Shown here: positions 11,201 through 24,777 of the stretch, in pieces
Numbering within the stretch: position 1 is the stretch's first letter
Layout of the letters: each line of letters starts with the position of its first letter
NCBI GenBank assembly: GCA_024305405.1
Contig: JAKNDB010000109.1
Span: 4,154,001-4,218,000 of the forward strand
Length of the DNA stretch: 64,000 nt
Reading direction: 5' to 3'
DNA from: Dirofilaria immitis
Taxonomy: Eukaryota; Nematoda; Chromadorea; Rhabditida; Onchocercidae
Position numbers and translations under genes: made by a program
Notes under the pieces: generated by a model
What the model saw: the letters and a program-made list of their open reading frames with translations, nothing else
Told to the model about the DNA's origin: nothing
Database searches by the model: none

Positions 11201-14200
11201 AATATTTTAAGACTAATAAATTTTATAAAGGCGTACCTAAAACACTCATACAAGGAAATGATGACCAGGCAATGTCAAAAAGTTCATGTCTCATGGGTTT
11301 AAAGACAATGAAATCCTGTGTTATGTCGACTTGAATTACTGGAAGTTTAATCAGCAAAGATGGCTTTCTAAATGCGATTTTATTTCTAGCGTATAAACAT
11401 GCCATTACCGGGAGAACCGTATTACATATGATGAAAAAATACACACTGAAAAAAATGAGGATTAGCAAAACATGTAATTCTAAATTTCGTTCTATTCAAA
11501 TGCTAATGATATAACATATATCAGTAAAATAAGTTTTAGAAATATACTGTTTTTGATTCTGCAGCAGATCCATCTGGTAATGTACTTGGTAAGCCCTTTA
11601 GCATTGTTAGCAATTTATCCATCATTGAAGTTTTATTTCCAGCATTACTCGCCACACCACTTGGTGGCAAGCACGAAAAACTGGAAGTATCCAATCGTGA
11701 ATTCATTCCTATCATACATGACATAGATCCTTTCTGTCCACTTTCGCTTTGCTGCAAAAACTACCAACTGCGCAAATATCTACTTCATCAAATAACAAAT
11801 ACTCTCAGAAGTGTTTTGTTGAGCTTTCACTCAAACAGCATCACCTTCACCCATTCCTTGCATTGAACTTTAAAAGACAGAGTAGAAAATATTTGTCAAT
11901 GTCAATAGATTTATACATTGCTATTAATTTATACCAATAAATAATCTTTAATATGCAACCTTTGAAGCTGCTTTATGTTTTATGTAGCGAATATCCAGCC
12001 CCTTACTGTATGCATTACACTGATCTTCAACATCAACTGCACGCTCTGAATGAGCAATCATCTCTTTGAAACCCAGAAGATTTGACTTGACTGTTATGGA
12101 CAAATGAGTGTTGCTACGCAAAATTTCCAAAGCACGGATTAGACTAATTTTCTTAAAATTTTGTCCATTCACTTCGACTATCTTAAAAAAATAAATATAT
12201 TAGTAGCAATAATATCTCTCAGAAAAATTCAGTTCTTCTTGTTTCGCTTATTAGTTATGACTTTATATATTTTATTTATTTATTTTTTTATTGTGTAGTC
12301 AAAAACCTGATCGCCTCTTTTAAGACCAATTTTTTCGGCACGACTACCACGTTGAACATCAGAAACAAATATTCCAGAAGAACCGTTTTCTTTGCCACCA
12401 AGAATTGAGAGTGAAAGAGGTTGATCTCTGCTCGAACGAGAATATACTATATTCCTTGTCCGAGATTTCACACTACACGCAATGTTCAGTAATGACTGTA
12501 AAATGACTTTTCAGAAAAATTCTTTAAAAATACAATTTTTCTCTAGAAAAGATTTTTTTACAAAAGAATAAATAATATTTAGGTGGAGTTTTATTAGATT
12601 CAAAAGAATTGATCCACACAAAAATATTCATTTTGCAATTTAAAGTTACCTGCTGACTGTGCATTTGATCTCGCTCGAGAGCCTGTTCGAAACGATCAAG
12701 CAACTCCATCATTTCACCATTGCACTCAAAGTCATTGAAATGATTATTGACCCACAGCAAGACAATTCGTGCAATCTGACAAAAAGAAACTCAACTAAAA
12801 TTTATCACGAAAATTTAACGTTTATGGAAGGATATGCAATTATTTACCGACATTGGCTGTGACACGATCTAGCACTGATATCTCAAAACAAAAAGCCTAT
12901 GATGCTGACTGTCGAGTAATCCGTTTAATATATTCAGTTACTCTGAAACTTCAGAGGAAATATCATAACTCTAAAAATTGATTTCTGTTTTTCTTAAATT
13001 TAGAGTGTATTTATCTCGAGATACTTTGACACCAGTTACGTACTTTCACTTCCATAAAATAGTTATTTTACGTTAATAACCGATTTTGTGTTGAACAAAG
13101 CTCTATTTCATCGAAAGTTTATGAAGATAAAAATATATAAAGCTAGAATATAAGGAACCTTGTCTCTTAAGTTCGACTCTGCGAACCAGTGCATCAATTT
13201 CTCAAAAATCATGGTTGGATCACTGATGAATACGCGATACATAAGTAGGAAATCCTCAATATAATGCGCATCTACTGTTGTGTCTCTCTCTTCAACCAAA
13301 TGTTCGACCAGCTTATCTCGATTGGCTTTGATTAATACTTGACCCATTTGATTACCCACTGATCTAAACAACCAAGCACGCAAAAAAAAAAAAAAAAAAA
13401 GAAAAAAAATGTATTATAAGAAGTGAAGCTAAGAGGAATTTGCGGAAAGATCATCAAGCTAATTTGTTCTTTTAGATGAATATGCATAAACAGCCGCATC
13501 ATTACCTTCGTTCTATTTCTGAAACGATTTCACCAGTGATTCCATCAGAATGCTGTTCAATATGCTCACTTATTGTACTCATAATATTACAGTAATCTCG
13601 ATGTTCGATCAGCACAAATTCACAGTCATCAACTAATGTTCGCATTACTCCTACATGGTACTGAAAATATTTTGTAACTAGACTTAAATTTTGTATTTAG
13701 TATTCCGACTTTCAACAGAAATCAGCAGGCATTGATATTTTTCTTTAAATCATAAGGAACAAGTCTGCTCTCCATAAAGATAAGAATTTATGTCGGAAAT
13801 ATAAGTCACTTGGAAAAATTTAGCCCATCCAATCTTTCGACGAAGGTTATTGTAAACCCAATCTTTCAACAATAACTTTCGCCTTAGTCAAGAGAATTTA
13901 AATCAGAAAAAGAAAATCAAGAAAATATATATATATGTACCTGAGGAAATAGATCAGGTTGCACACCAAATGAGTCGCCAAGCTTATATTCGATTCTCTC
14001 ACCATCCGGTAATATAACTTCTACCTGACCGTTTACTATAACTGACCATGCATCAATTCTCTCATTATGTTGCATAACAACTGTATTTGCTTCTGATACC
14101 ACAGCGAATACCATTTTCAAGCAAAGTTGACGCTTTATACTCAATGGAAGTGTTGCCAAAGCGGACATATGTTGCATGAAGTCCTGAAATAAAATTTCCT

Positions 14201-16547
14201 TGTGAATAATGTTAGTACCGTTTGCTGAAAATTATAAAGTTTTAAACGACGAGCTTTATTTTTCGTATTCCAACAAATAATAGCAATGGCCCATAATACA
14301 ATCGTATTTAGAGCGATAATTTAGCACTCAAGGATTTCTAATATGTAGAACATATAACATCAAAGCAATTTTAATATTTCATTCTACAAAACTTCCATCT
14401 GAATTAGTTTTCGTAAAGACAAACAAATAATACTAATGGATTCCTATAAGCATACATTTACAAAATCTCACCAATAGTGTGCATATATCGTCTGCTGTTC
14501 TTTCAGAGGGTTCTTTTTCAAGGCATTCACGAACACTATCTTTCAATTCATGAAAACTATCATATGATGGACATGACTCGTCGTCTTCTTCACTGTCGAC
14601 TGCTGCTTCTGGCAACCCTCAAAATAGGATAAAAATATAATAATTTAGACTGAATAAAATAATTTATACCGAATCTATTACAATTACAGTGGATCATCTC
14701 TATGTTCGGATAATTGAATATATAAACGCACCATGTAAATCATCTTCGTTTGCGCTTGATGAAGCCGTACTTGAAAAATTTGTATAAAGTTCACCATTAT
14801 TTGGACTCGAAACTGAATTAGATTTGTGCGTTTTATGCTTCAACTTGAGAGGAATATCCGTATTCACACTCGGACCATTCAAATATACCTTAAGAATTAA
14901 TATGTACAATTAAAAGTCTCATGGATTACTCACCATATATATTTAATAAGCGCTTATGTTTTTCCACTAAGCTTACCTGACTTTTATACGATGAAGTATA
15001 ACCAGACTCCGTAGCATTACTGGGATATACATCGTCTCTTTCTCCACGAAAAGAGCTGTGCTTTCTTCGTTCACATCTTGAAATTGATGATTCAGTAGAA
15101 CTGAGAGATGACGCGTTTCCAGTCTTGTAAAGACAAGAAGATGGCGGAAGTGATGAATTAGAATTAGCAGAGTCAGTAACTGAACGAATTGAAACAATGA
15201 CCGTGCCAGAAAGCGATGGTACAGGTGAAGCACTTAATGCACATAATGAATTGCGTAAATAGTCACTATTTCCCGTCGGACAAATCTGTCCCTTGTTCAC
15301 CTTTATATGCTTCACATCTGGATAATCAATCTGAAAAAAATGTCAATAGATATTATATTTAGGAATTCCGATAAAGCTTTCAAAGTGGAAATTAAGTATG
15401 TCGCTCTTCATATGATTTATAACGTGTAACTTATCTAATTTAACACTAAGCATCGATTGATTACTCAACATTTGAATACCAGTAAAGAATATTTTTTTGT
15501 TAAAGTTCATGCTTAGTGAAAACTAACTACAATCATTTCTGCTGGTTGCAAAACAATGCAATCGTTTTTGCGGCGATAATCTAATCCATTCCGTTTGCCA
15601 AACCTGTAAAACTTTCACTTTAGTCACCTCTGCCATGAATAATAATGTATGAGTTATAAAAATAACGGATATCTCGAAATTTGAAGGTATTAAGAGATCC
15701 ATTAGGAATAAATCGTAACACAACAATGCAAGATGTTTTTAAGGTAAACTTACAGTGCTTAGCAAACAGAACCATTCTTTTTATTCTTCTTAACATTTTT
15801 CTTCCTCCTCCCTTCCATCCCACATGTCACATGATTATTGAGCTTTAAACATGTTTATTACACACATAATAAGAACAAAAATTGCATACCAGCCGCAGGG
15901 TAAGTAAATTTGTTTATCCATGAAAACACACCCAGAAAGTAATATATACCAACATGTAGCAACTTGGCCTTGCCTAAAATTAATATATGTAAAAAGCTAA
16001 TAGGAATCTCTTTTCTGCGTATCTAAATTGATGCATATGTTACGAAAACTTCTATAAATAATTGCCAAGATAATTTTGAACAAAGCATGGCCAAATCATG
16101 GTTCTCACCGGAAAAGAATAAAATTAGCCGGATGTTTTTCGAAACGCGCAGTACAACAGATAACGCGAAGTGGTGCATCATTTAAATTATGAAAAACGTC
16201 TAAGCGTCGTAAATTTGAATATATAATTTTCAAATCCTGAAAGAGGGTAGACAATAATACTCAATAAATACGTATATATAGAGAAAGTTGTACTTATATA
16301 TATATGCATTTTTTGCACAAGCTTAAGATTGGGAATTTTGAAGATTTCACGGTGTCGGCTTCGCTGATCAATAATTCCTAATCGGTGAAAACTTTTGTCA
16401 TCAACAAATGTATTATCAATATTTCGCCGAATAAACTGGACATTTTCAAAAAGAATTACAAATTTTTATTAAAACAGAAACCTCATCCGTTCTCGTGGAT
16501 GGCACCTTGGCAATAGCTGAAATAAATGCTTCCTTGTAATGCTCCAT
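8243..16547 (-). CDS. pxf-1: PXF-1 / PDZ-GEF (RAPGEF2/6 family) Rap guanine nucleotide exchange factor
   Basis: Loads GTP onto Rap1/Rap2 at membranes and junctions. 24 proposed exons (high to low): 16547-16482, 16236-16109, 15973-15890, 15603-15528, 15330-14977, 14888-14732, 14617-14472, 14183-13941, 13660-13506, 13363-13159, 12775-12650, 12495-12307, 12181-11960, 11751-11548, 11196-10963, 10893-10730, 10482-10374, 10261-10147, 9939-~9747, 9694-9419, 9219-9120, 8953-8705, 8634-8350, 8253-8243. Domains in order: first cNMP-binding-like (TCWYILLSG), Ser-rich linker, [13 protein letters not shown], second cNMP-binding-like ([19 protein letters not shown]), Ras exchange motif ([11 protein letters not shown]), PDZ ([16 protein letters not shown]), Ras-association ([31 protein letters not shown]), CDC25 catalytic ([20 protein letters not shown]), Ser/Pro-rich tail. 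Phases are consistent, but exons 18-20 each carry a one-base frame break (10245-10249, 9889-9893, 9563-9567). The last 11-base exon (ending SSGGL, stop 8243-8245) is the least certain part. Confidence 0.92.
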
Positions 16548-17102
16548 ACCAACTCAATCCCACTTAATTAAGATCCATATCAGCCGGACTTCAAATTACA
16601 GTAGTCAGATTTTCCATATTGGAACCAACCAGATTTAACATACTTAATCTTTGTGGATGTTACATGCGCCGAAACATTTTTCAGTGGTTATTATCGAATC
16701 GTTCGTTATTAGTATAAGCCATCAATGTGCTGCTATTGATGGTATGCAGTACATGTTGAACTTAACAATTTTTCCTTTCTCCCATTCCTCCAGTCCTTTT
16801 CGACATAGTTTCAAAATTCAGAATCGATGCTTTAGACTTCGAGCCAGAAATAACTTCAGAATCGTATCAATATTCGCAGGACTCAGAGTTCAAGTTTATC
16901 TTTTCCAAGGATATCATTTCAATTAGCTGCATGAATACTTAAACTTTGATGAGTGCGCGGTGTTGAATGATAATTAGTTATCTTATGAAATTGACGGATT
17001 TATTAAAATTGTGAACAAATAAATTTAACGAATTATCATTGTGAAGGAAACTATATCGCGAAACCATGAGATTATTAAAAAGCTTATTTCAGACTGGAGC
17101 AG
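16548..17102. other. Upstream region of PXF-1, no gene recognised
   Basis: About 550 bases upstream of the PXF-1 start on the minus strand. An open plus-strand frame at 16651-16926 has no recognisable family match. The PXF-1 promoter is expected here. Confidence 0.4.
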
Positions 17103-18475
17103 CTAATGTAGAGATAATTTCAGGGTTGGAAATTGTAATTGTTGAAGATGAGACGATTTGAATAAGCACAAATCTTTGTACTGAATAAGCATTGCTTTAT
17201 CATCCGGTTTATTTCTTATTTGATTCTGATTAGACGCAACAGTGGATGACAGCGTTTGAAAATACGCTTCAGGAAAACTGGTAATATTAAGGTTAAAAAC
17301 ATCGACATAACGCCGATCAAAATTGGCAAATAGATGTAAGATTCTTCTGAAAGATATCTCAAAATTTGAGAACAATTCTACAAATACCCGGCGATTCATT
17401 GATCGATAAATTTTTAAAAAGCTTTTGTAAGGGGATGCAGAAAGATAATCATTCAAGCGCTATAACGTGATTGCATTTGGTATTTCAGTCGAAAATTGCT
17501 AAGAACGTTTGATTATTCAGTGCTATCTCTTCGATGAAACTTATGAGACTCGATCATTTTTTTTCGGTCTTAATCATTGATCCGATTCTCTGTAGATGTT
17601 GACAGTAAAAATGGTGTCAATTTGCTTAACATGATATATATGTCTTGAAAAAATCTAAACTACAAATTTACGTTTCCAAGTTGTTTAAGTCAAATGTGAG
17701 TCATGCGGAATTGGCCATTCGTATCTTCTATGATACTTATTAAAAAAGAGAAAATGTCGTTTGAACTAACTATAAATTTGTTAATTCCTATTTTGGAAGC
17801 CTCAAAAATTAAATCAACAGTTGCCTTTAGATGTCGCATATATTCCAATACATCCCATTCAAAATTCGTTGAATTTTCATTATAGAAATTAGACATATTC
17901 AACGAATGAAATGAAATGCCCTTGTCCCAGTATTTCCTTATATCCTTGTGTCACATTAGATGTGAATGAGGCCTCGAAAATCACGAGCAGTAAAATATCG
18001 ATAGCTTCAGTGGCATTTTCTTAAAATTACAACTGCATTGCATTCATTGAAAATATTAAAAGACATGAGCTACAGCATCCCAAATATGCAAATTGTATGT
18101 CCTTCTATTTGAGTTGTAAGAACGAATGGCTTATCCACTTCACCAGGCTTAATCTCTCTTTTATCGTTCGCTTAATAATTCTCCATATTCATTTAGTACT
18201 TTAGTGATATCGTATACACTGCACATATGATTCATGTATATAGAAGTGCGATAACCTCTCTATTGTAGCTATAATCGTAGCGTGCCTTGCGTCATTTTCA
18301 GAAAGTAATGTTAATTTCAGGAAGAAACTAATCCAAAAAGAGAATGTTGTCTTCAGTTGACTTATTTGCTTTCTAAAGTAGATTATGACCAGGTCACTAT
18401 ATATCTCTGCAATATTATAAGTTTCATAAATTCTAGGAAAACCCGCTCTCTCGTTCTGCACGAATTTGACAACTC
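17103..18475 (-). pseudogene. Unrecognised coding-like tract, frame-broken
   Basis: On the minus strand a chain of open segments reads like one protein that hops between frames. 18475-18201 is open and continues in a shifted frame as DITKVLNEYGELLSER. Near 18130-18060 comes KREIKPGEVDKPFVLTTQIE. From about 18023, after an acceptor-like TTTTAAG, comes NATEAIDILLLVIFEASFTS. 17902-17690 reads as helical segments (VLEYMRHLKATVDLIFEASK). After an intron-like gap, 17466-17103 begins RLNDYLSASPYKSFLKIYRS. The amphipathic helices would suit an armadillo/HEAT-like fold, but I cannot name the family. It may be an intact gene damaged by the same one-base errors seen in its neighbours, or a pseudogene. 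Confidence 0.35.
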
Positions 18476-18959
18476 AAATATTGAAAACTAATGTCATTGA
18501 AACTATATATTTCGAGACTGCATGTCATTTTGAGGTAGAAAATAATCAAAACGAATTTCGGATGCTATCTACTCGTGCAATATTAGACAAATATTACATA
18601 TGATAAAGAAAAAAAAGAGAATGTAAATGAGAAAAAAGGTCGAAAAAGCTAAATCGAAATGTTACTAGCTACTGTTATTGAGAGTATTTGCGTCTGCTGT
18701 TATTATCTGTTGAAACTAGTTATCACTATAGTATACAGAAAATTCTCGAAATTTATTAATTAAATGAAGGAAATGAAATAATGGAAATATCCTGTATATA
18801 CAATAAATGCAATATAAAATTGTTGTACAAACTACCTAACATTTCAATTATCAAATCCAAGCAAGTCTGTATATTCAAGTGAAATTTCGAATTATGAGTA
18901 TGAATTACTTTTGACCAAATATTCCAAACTAAAACATTTAGAGTTCTGCTTTATTTCAG

Positions 18960-19293
18960 CAGTTTGCAGATGAAATGATAGCTTATCAGAAATCAAAGCA
19001 GTTTCATCTTCAAATGTTAGAACTGATGAAACATTTCGAGATTGTAGTAAATCAAAACAAAACGACTGTAGATAAATTAACGATTAACGATCTTCAGAAT
19101 AAATTGGGAAAGTATCATTCATAACAATGTGTTTGTGAAGAACAGATTTGCCAGTACATTAATAAATATGAACGCTCTGCAGTGCATTTGTTTAAAAGTT
19201 CCCTGGAAGGAAACGAAATCTCAAATGGAAATAGGCGATTATGCAGGCGATGGTATGTTCGATTATTCTGGTGCAACGGGATTCTGATCGATG
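18960..19293 (+). pseudogene. Exon-like open stretch with one in-frame stop, possible Gag-like remnant
   Basis: A strong acceptor (TTTATTTCAG) precedes base 18960 and a strong donor (GATG|GTAAGT) follows 19293. Between them one frame is open for 111 codons apart from a single TAA at 19122-19124. The first half is coiled-coil-like and basic (YQKSKQFHLQMLELMKHFE), as in N-terminal parts of nematode retrotransposon Gag proteins. The second half is Cys/Arg-rich (QCVCEEQICQYINKYERS). No further exon is obvious, and a family assignment is only a guess. Confidence 0.3.
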
Positions 19294-19598
19294 GTAAGTT
19301 TTGCACTTCGAACACGTTCATACGGAAGAAACATGCGATATCAACTAATTAAATTCGTTTGTCAACTGCTTATGGTTCAGACCATCTAATCGTAGCGGTT
19401 GTCTCCTAGTTTACTTGAGGCTTTTAGAAATATGTTTCACATTGTTTAGATATTATCCAGCTGCCCACATCGTAGTAAAATAGATCATTGAGAGTTCAAG
19501 TTACTGGAAAGACAACTCAACTGCTCAACTGATATGGTCTGCATGCATTTAACATTAAAGTACATGAAATAAAACTCAAAGAAAAGGAAATAAAAATG

Positions 19599-22500
19599 TT
19601 AATAAAACTTTCGACTATTCGAAATGTGTTTTGTTTCATTGTATGGCCTGATTGCTGTGTAGAAACTAATAAGGAAATCTCGGACATTTTTCCTGCTGAA
19701 CATTCCATCTGAATGGCATGTTGAGCAGAGAAAAAGTGGTGGAAACTGTCGCTTCTCAAACTGTGGATCTTCCGTTGCTTTATCGCCATGCAATCGAGCA
19801 TTAACAATATTATGAGCACGCCACAGGTAGAACATCATGTCATAAGTATTTTTCACCTATAGCAATAGCATTCTTTAATTTAATTAATGAAATTTGAAGT
19901 CCGATGTAAAAGATGTATTTCGACACTTGGCAATAAGCAAAAGAGGATTGGACGCAGTTATAAAATGTGAAAGAAAGAAAATTCATCAATAAAGATAATA
20001 ACCTTATCTTTATTTTGAAATCATCAAAAAGCTTATTCCCTTACTATGATTTTCAAATAAGGTTCGCTATCTTTTAACATGCAAATATATTGAACTGTAA
20101 AAAAGGTACTCGGCTTTTTGTCAATGGATACAGGGTGGTTGTCATGTGCAAGAAATGTCGTCGACAATCCAGACAGCCGAAGAAGTTGGCTACCCAATCG
20201 CGTATACCGAACAACAGGTTAATTGGTGTTTGCAGTCCTTGCATAAAAGCATTAACAGTGATTGCATGAAATGTTGTCCACAAGCCACATGTATACCCTC
20301 GATATCCTAGCGTTGTTCCTTTGCAATGTTCCCACGAAGCATTCGTCGGGAATGGATATCCAAATACTCGCTGGAAATTTGTACCCTTACGAAACTTTTA
20401 ATTTTCAAAATCTTCCGAATTCTTCCGGAAACTTTCAACGAATGAGTATAGTTATCAATTTTCTGCGTAAATATATTTTTCAATTTACTTCAATATTTTG
20501 GAATTGATTTCGCCATACAAACGACGAAATTGTACGCTTTCCTCCATGTGCTTCTAAAAATGTTGAAGATGCAAAAGATTGATTTGGCTCGCGTGCTTCG
20601 TTTCATTGCCTGAAAAAATGTCATAATAATAAAATTAATTGAAGACAATTCATAAAATAGTGGCACATTACAGTAAGATTTACAAATAGTCTATAAACTT
20701 GAGTGATAATGATTGGTGGTCACTTTTGTACTAAACTATATAGAGGGTCTTGGAAGGAAAAAAATTTTAAGGAGAAGAAAAATACTTGACTATCAACGTA
20801 GAATGATAATCATGTGCTCCTTTTTTTTTTTTCCAAAACTTGGACTATCGGACAGATAGAAAAGAATCTAAAATAGCAGACAAGGTCCGATTTTATCGTT
20901 CTGATTCAAATTTCAAGTTTGATAAGACCCTAATAGGTCTAAAGCATTAGCTTAATGTCAACTAATTTTTTTACTTTTTTTTGTGAAATAATGTATTCAG
21001 CTAATATATTTCACATTTTTAGGAAAAGAGCTGAAGACTAGCGTAATCACAAACACCACCTGTCATACTAATATCGGGTACAGACAAATGGAACAATTTA
21101 CCGCGAATGATTTCTGTTTCGTTGTTCGTGATGTTGTATTAGATGTATAAATCGGGAAATGCTAAAAGTGTGGGAAAAAATCACAATTATTTATATTTGA
21201 AGTAAAATTGGAATAAATTTTTTACATTAAATGAATTTTTATTCTTCCAAACTTATATTTTTAGGATATTCCGACAGAACAATCACATTACTTCAGCAAG
21301 GACACTGATGAAGTTGAGCAGTGCAGTGAAGTTCTTATCAGCAATTTTGCTGTCTGTTTTAATTACTTCGTCAAGTAGTGCCATACGCATCGCTTTCAAC
21401 ATATCCGTTTCCGATACGTAGTATAATTCCCGGCATCTTAAATTTAACTATTAAGAAATTGGTTCTTTATTGGATTGCTTCAAGAGAAATGAATTCGTTT
21501 TTCTTGATGTAGGTGAACAGAAGACTAATTTTTATGCATGAAATTTTATAATTTTAATTAAGTATGATATGGCATTATATGGACAAAAACAAGTCTTTAA
21601 ATGTTTGGATCATTATAACCTAACCAATATTTGAAACTGAATTGTTCCCAATGCAACTAAAATTTGTTATCATTCCGCGCAATTTAAAATTTATTATATG
21701 TGAAACATCTCATATAAGCTGATTTTTCAGTTGAAACATCATTTGAAGGAGTTAAGTTTGAAACAAAAAATTTTTATGGCAAACCTTTCAATACTGCTAT
21801 CATTTTTAGAAAAAATTTAGCAAATAAAGAAAAGAATTTTCAGAAAGAATTCGACAAAAAAAATTACAATTTTATCGAATTGTAATAATAAAAAGTCAAT
21901 GCGAACCTAGCATGATGTAACTCGCACTGTACGATAACTTGCTCTTTGACAGCTAGTGGTACCGGTGGATTACGAAAAACCGGTTGCATGTGTGTCGCAT
22001 ATGCATATGTGATCCTCATTACGTCTTGTAATGAATGCGGACCATGTCTGGATTTATGGCCAGAAGTGAAATTGAAAAAACTATTCATTAGAAAGTCATA
22101 CGCAGTAGCTATTTCGATGAGTTTTTGGGAGTTTAAATATGCTCAATTTAAACTAATTTATAAAGATGGAAAACTACTTTCGAAAATTATTTTAAGTTAG
22201 CAATTGATTATTTCTGTTACTTAGCAAGAATCACTTTAAAGCCAGCTTGCTTCTTTGAAACAGTTTTTTTTTTTTTTTTCTTTTTAACTCGTAGTTTCAG
22301 CCAGCATCATCTTGTGTTTTAATTAAGCTGAAAAATATTAAAAAAAAGAAAAAAATTGAAAAGACAAAAACGAAAGGAAACCTACGGGCTTTGGTAAATA
22401 GGATTATCTTCATTACGTTTGAAAATCAGAATATATGGTAAGTGTGTAATTGTGAATGACTGAATGACAGGTGAAGGAACAATAATTCTTCTGGTAAGCA

Positions 22501-23854
22501 CTGTCCTTTGAAGTGGAAACATATCAAGCAAGAATTCTACGCCAACACTATCAAACTGTTCGAATAGAAAGACAAGAAATTGATGCGAATCATTCATTTT
22601 ATTCCAAAATTTCTCACTGCCAATGCACTGAAAATTAAACAAAATTACGAGTTTTTTAGGTATTTGCAATTTTAATTAACAAAATATTAATTCAGTTAAC
22701 CATCCGATATCTTCTGAAAATCGATATTGCAAACTTTTTTAGGAGTTCCATCTTCATTGGGAGACTGCATCAATATTTGAAGATGCTCTACATTGAATAT
22801 CAGATAGCTCTAGTTGTCGAAATCAATAATTTATGATATGAAATATGTTACTAGTTTATCAATAACTCTTTCGATGCTTAAAATAACCTTTCAGCTGTCA
22901 AAAAGGTGAAGTCTGGCCAATCTGCGTACCGAAACTGATTGTATTCGTTTCGTAAAACTTGCGTGAGTTGATTTTTCATATGTGATAAAGAATGCCTCGG
23001 TTCCAATTTAATTGCGTCAACACGGTGCCGAGCATATCGAGGGTAGTACTGGAATTGCGGTATGCCTTGGATTCATATATTCGTATTAGAACAAATTTAT
23101 TATTTATCAAATACATGCGCACTTTCGCTTTGGTTTTGCTTATTTTTAGCAAAAATGAATTTGATATAATAAAAAAAAGTATTAAAATCATTGTTAAATA
23201 AATTTCGAATTATTTATAGAGTCTCGAGACTCTAAATTTTGAACTTGACATGACTATTGTTTCTTTCAAACGAATCTTTTCAGAAAAGTTTGCTGATTGA
23301 AACGCTAACCAAAATCATGGGATACCCGATGATTCCCTCATCGCTACATATTTTCTGATTGACAACATCAGCGCAGTTAATTGCGGCCACTGTGACTACG
23401 TTTTCCCATGAACGTACAGAGGATGCAAACTCCAAATAAAACGGAGCGAAGGCACGACAATGTCCACACCTCCAATTAATATTACAAATTCTTTAAAAGT
23501 TACAGATCTCATATTTCATCTCATTTTTAGAGAGCGATATTTCTCTAAAGAAGTATTTTTGCTAAATAAATCTAAGCATTCCTGCAAAAACAAAACCAAT
23601 GACTAGTTTGCAAGGTGAGATTCAGATTGGAATATGTTGGCGGATTACCAGTCAGCATAGAATTCAACTACGAAGGCACGATCTTGCATGAATATAGTAT
23701 CGCGGAAGGTAGCGGCGTCAAGTTGCATGACTGGATCATATCCTGGTTGATACAAAGTTGGATTGCTACCCATCGGTATATAATTCATATTCGAGATGTA
23801 AGCGTCCATTTTTTCACATATGAATACTATGCATAGTATTATTAATGAAGACAT
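19599..23854 (-). CDS. QSOX: Quiescin sulfhydryl oxidase (QSOX)
   Basis: Flavin-linked oxidase of the secretory pathway: a thioredoxin domain takes electrons from client thiols and an Erv domain passes them to O2, making H2O2. Exons: 23854-23649, 23469-23310, 23048-22888, 22807-22735, 22627-22386, 22080-21907, 21436-21292, an unresolved one near 20611-20490, 20370-20110, 19856-19599. Domains: signal peptide (MSSLIILCIVFICE), thioredoxin domain with the active site WCGHC (split by intron 1), second redox-inactive thioredoxin fold, helix-rich region, and Erv/ALR domain with GYTCGLWTTFHAITVNA, the flavin-proximal CxxC in FFGCLDCRRHF, HNIVNARL, and the final CxxC in LCSTCHSD. The stop follows the Erv domain closely, so no C-terminal membrane anchor is visible. 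Start 23854 was chosen because a signal peptide begins there, just after an acceptor-like TTTATTACAG. Confidence 0.92.
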
Positions 23855-24777
23855 ACTTATGGAAAATCTGTAATAAATTTTAAAAAATCTCTTACTAATC
23901 AATTTAATAAATAAGAAGATAGAGGAAGAAGACAGATAGGTGGTAGGATAAGGAAATGAAAAAGAAACTAGGTCATCATCATATACCGATGGTAAAAGGA
24001 TATCAGCTGCACAGCAATCTCACAAACCAATCTTGCAGCAAATCAGCAATTCACAGTAAACAATCTTCTTTCTGGTACCGTTCATCTCTTTAATCACTAA
24101 ACGATCATATGTATTTACACAGAAGTCGTTTCTATATCTCACAAAAAAAAAATTCCTTTACTTCGCTTTTCACTAGAGGAACAACAAAAAAACGTCTTCA
24201 ACAATTCCCAAGTTCTCATAACAGTAAGTGCAAATAGTGAAGTGGGAAAACAATTTTATTAGTACCATTATCCTAAAAGCTTAATAGTAGTAATTTTAGA
24301 AATATTTAGGAATAAATGAAATAATGAAATCATCATCATTTAGACCTCCCATCGACAAATGCACAACTTGTTTCGGAGAAAAAAAAGAAATGAAAAGACA
24401 CAATTAATTTTGAACGAATAGTAAAACATGAATTCATAATATATTGCAAGTATAATGTCTGAAGTTTTTCTTCATTACTAATATATTATGTTACATTGAA
24501 ATAGAATTACTAATATTTAATTATTGATCCATATTTGATATGGATATATTACCGCAACACTGTCGCAAGATATTACCGAACTTTACTGGCTTAGATTAGG
24601 TAACTCCGGAAAACTAATAGAGAATGGTTGAGATAAAATGATTTGTTAATAAATTAATAAATTCGTGATTGTTTCAACAAATGATTGACTTACTATAGAG
24701 ATAATTATGACGCCGTTGAATACGAAAAAGTGATAAGGCTCAAATTTTTAAGTTTTCGTAAAATTTGTTTTCAACAG
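23855..24777. other. Region upstream of QSOX, nothing recognised
   Basis: About 900 bases of AT-rich sequence with polyA/T runs. No coding or RNA feature could be supported. The QSOX promoter should lie here. Confidence 0.4.

Noticed and set aside
14973..15233. 86-codon minus-strand ORF overlapping PXF-1
   Set aside because: Shadow frame of the Ser-rich PXF-1 exon 15330-14977.
16300..16436. Open minus-strand stretch after a TCCAG in the first PXF-1 intron, looking like an extra exon
   Set aside because: Exon 1 (ending TDE) joins directly and in phase to the exon at 16236 (DLKIIYSNL), matching the family; the open stretch has no counterpart.
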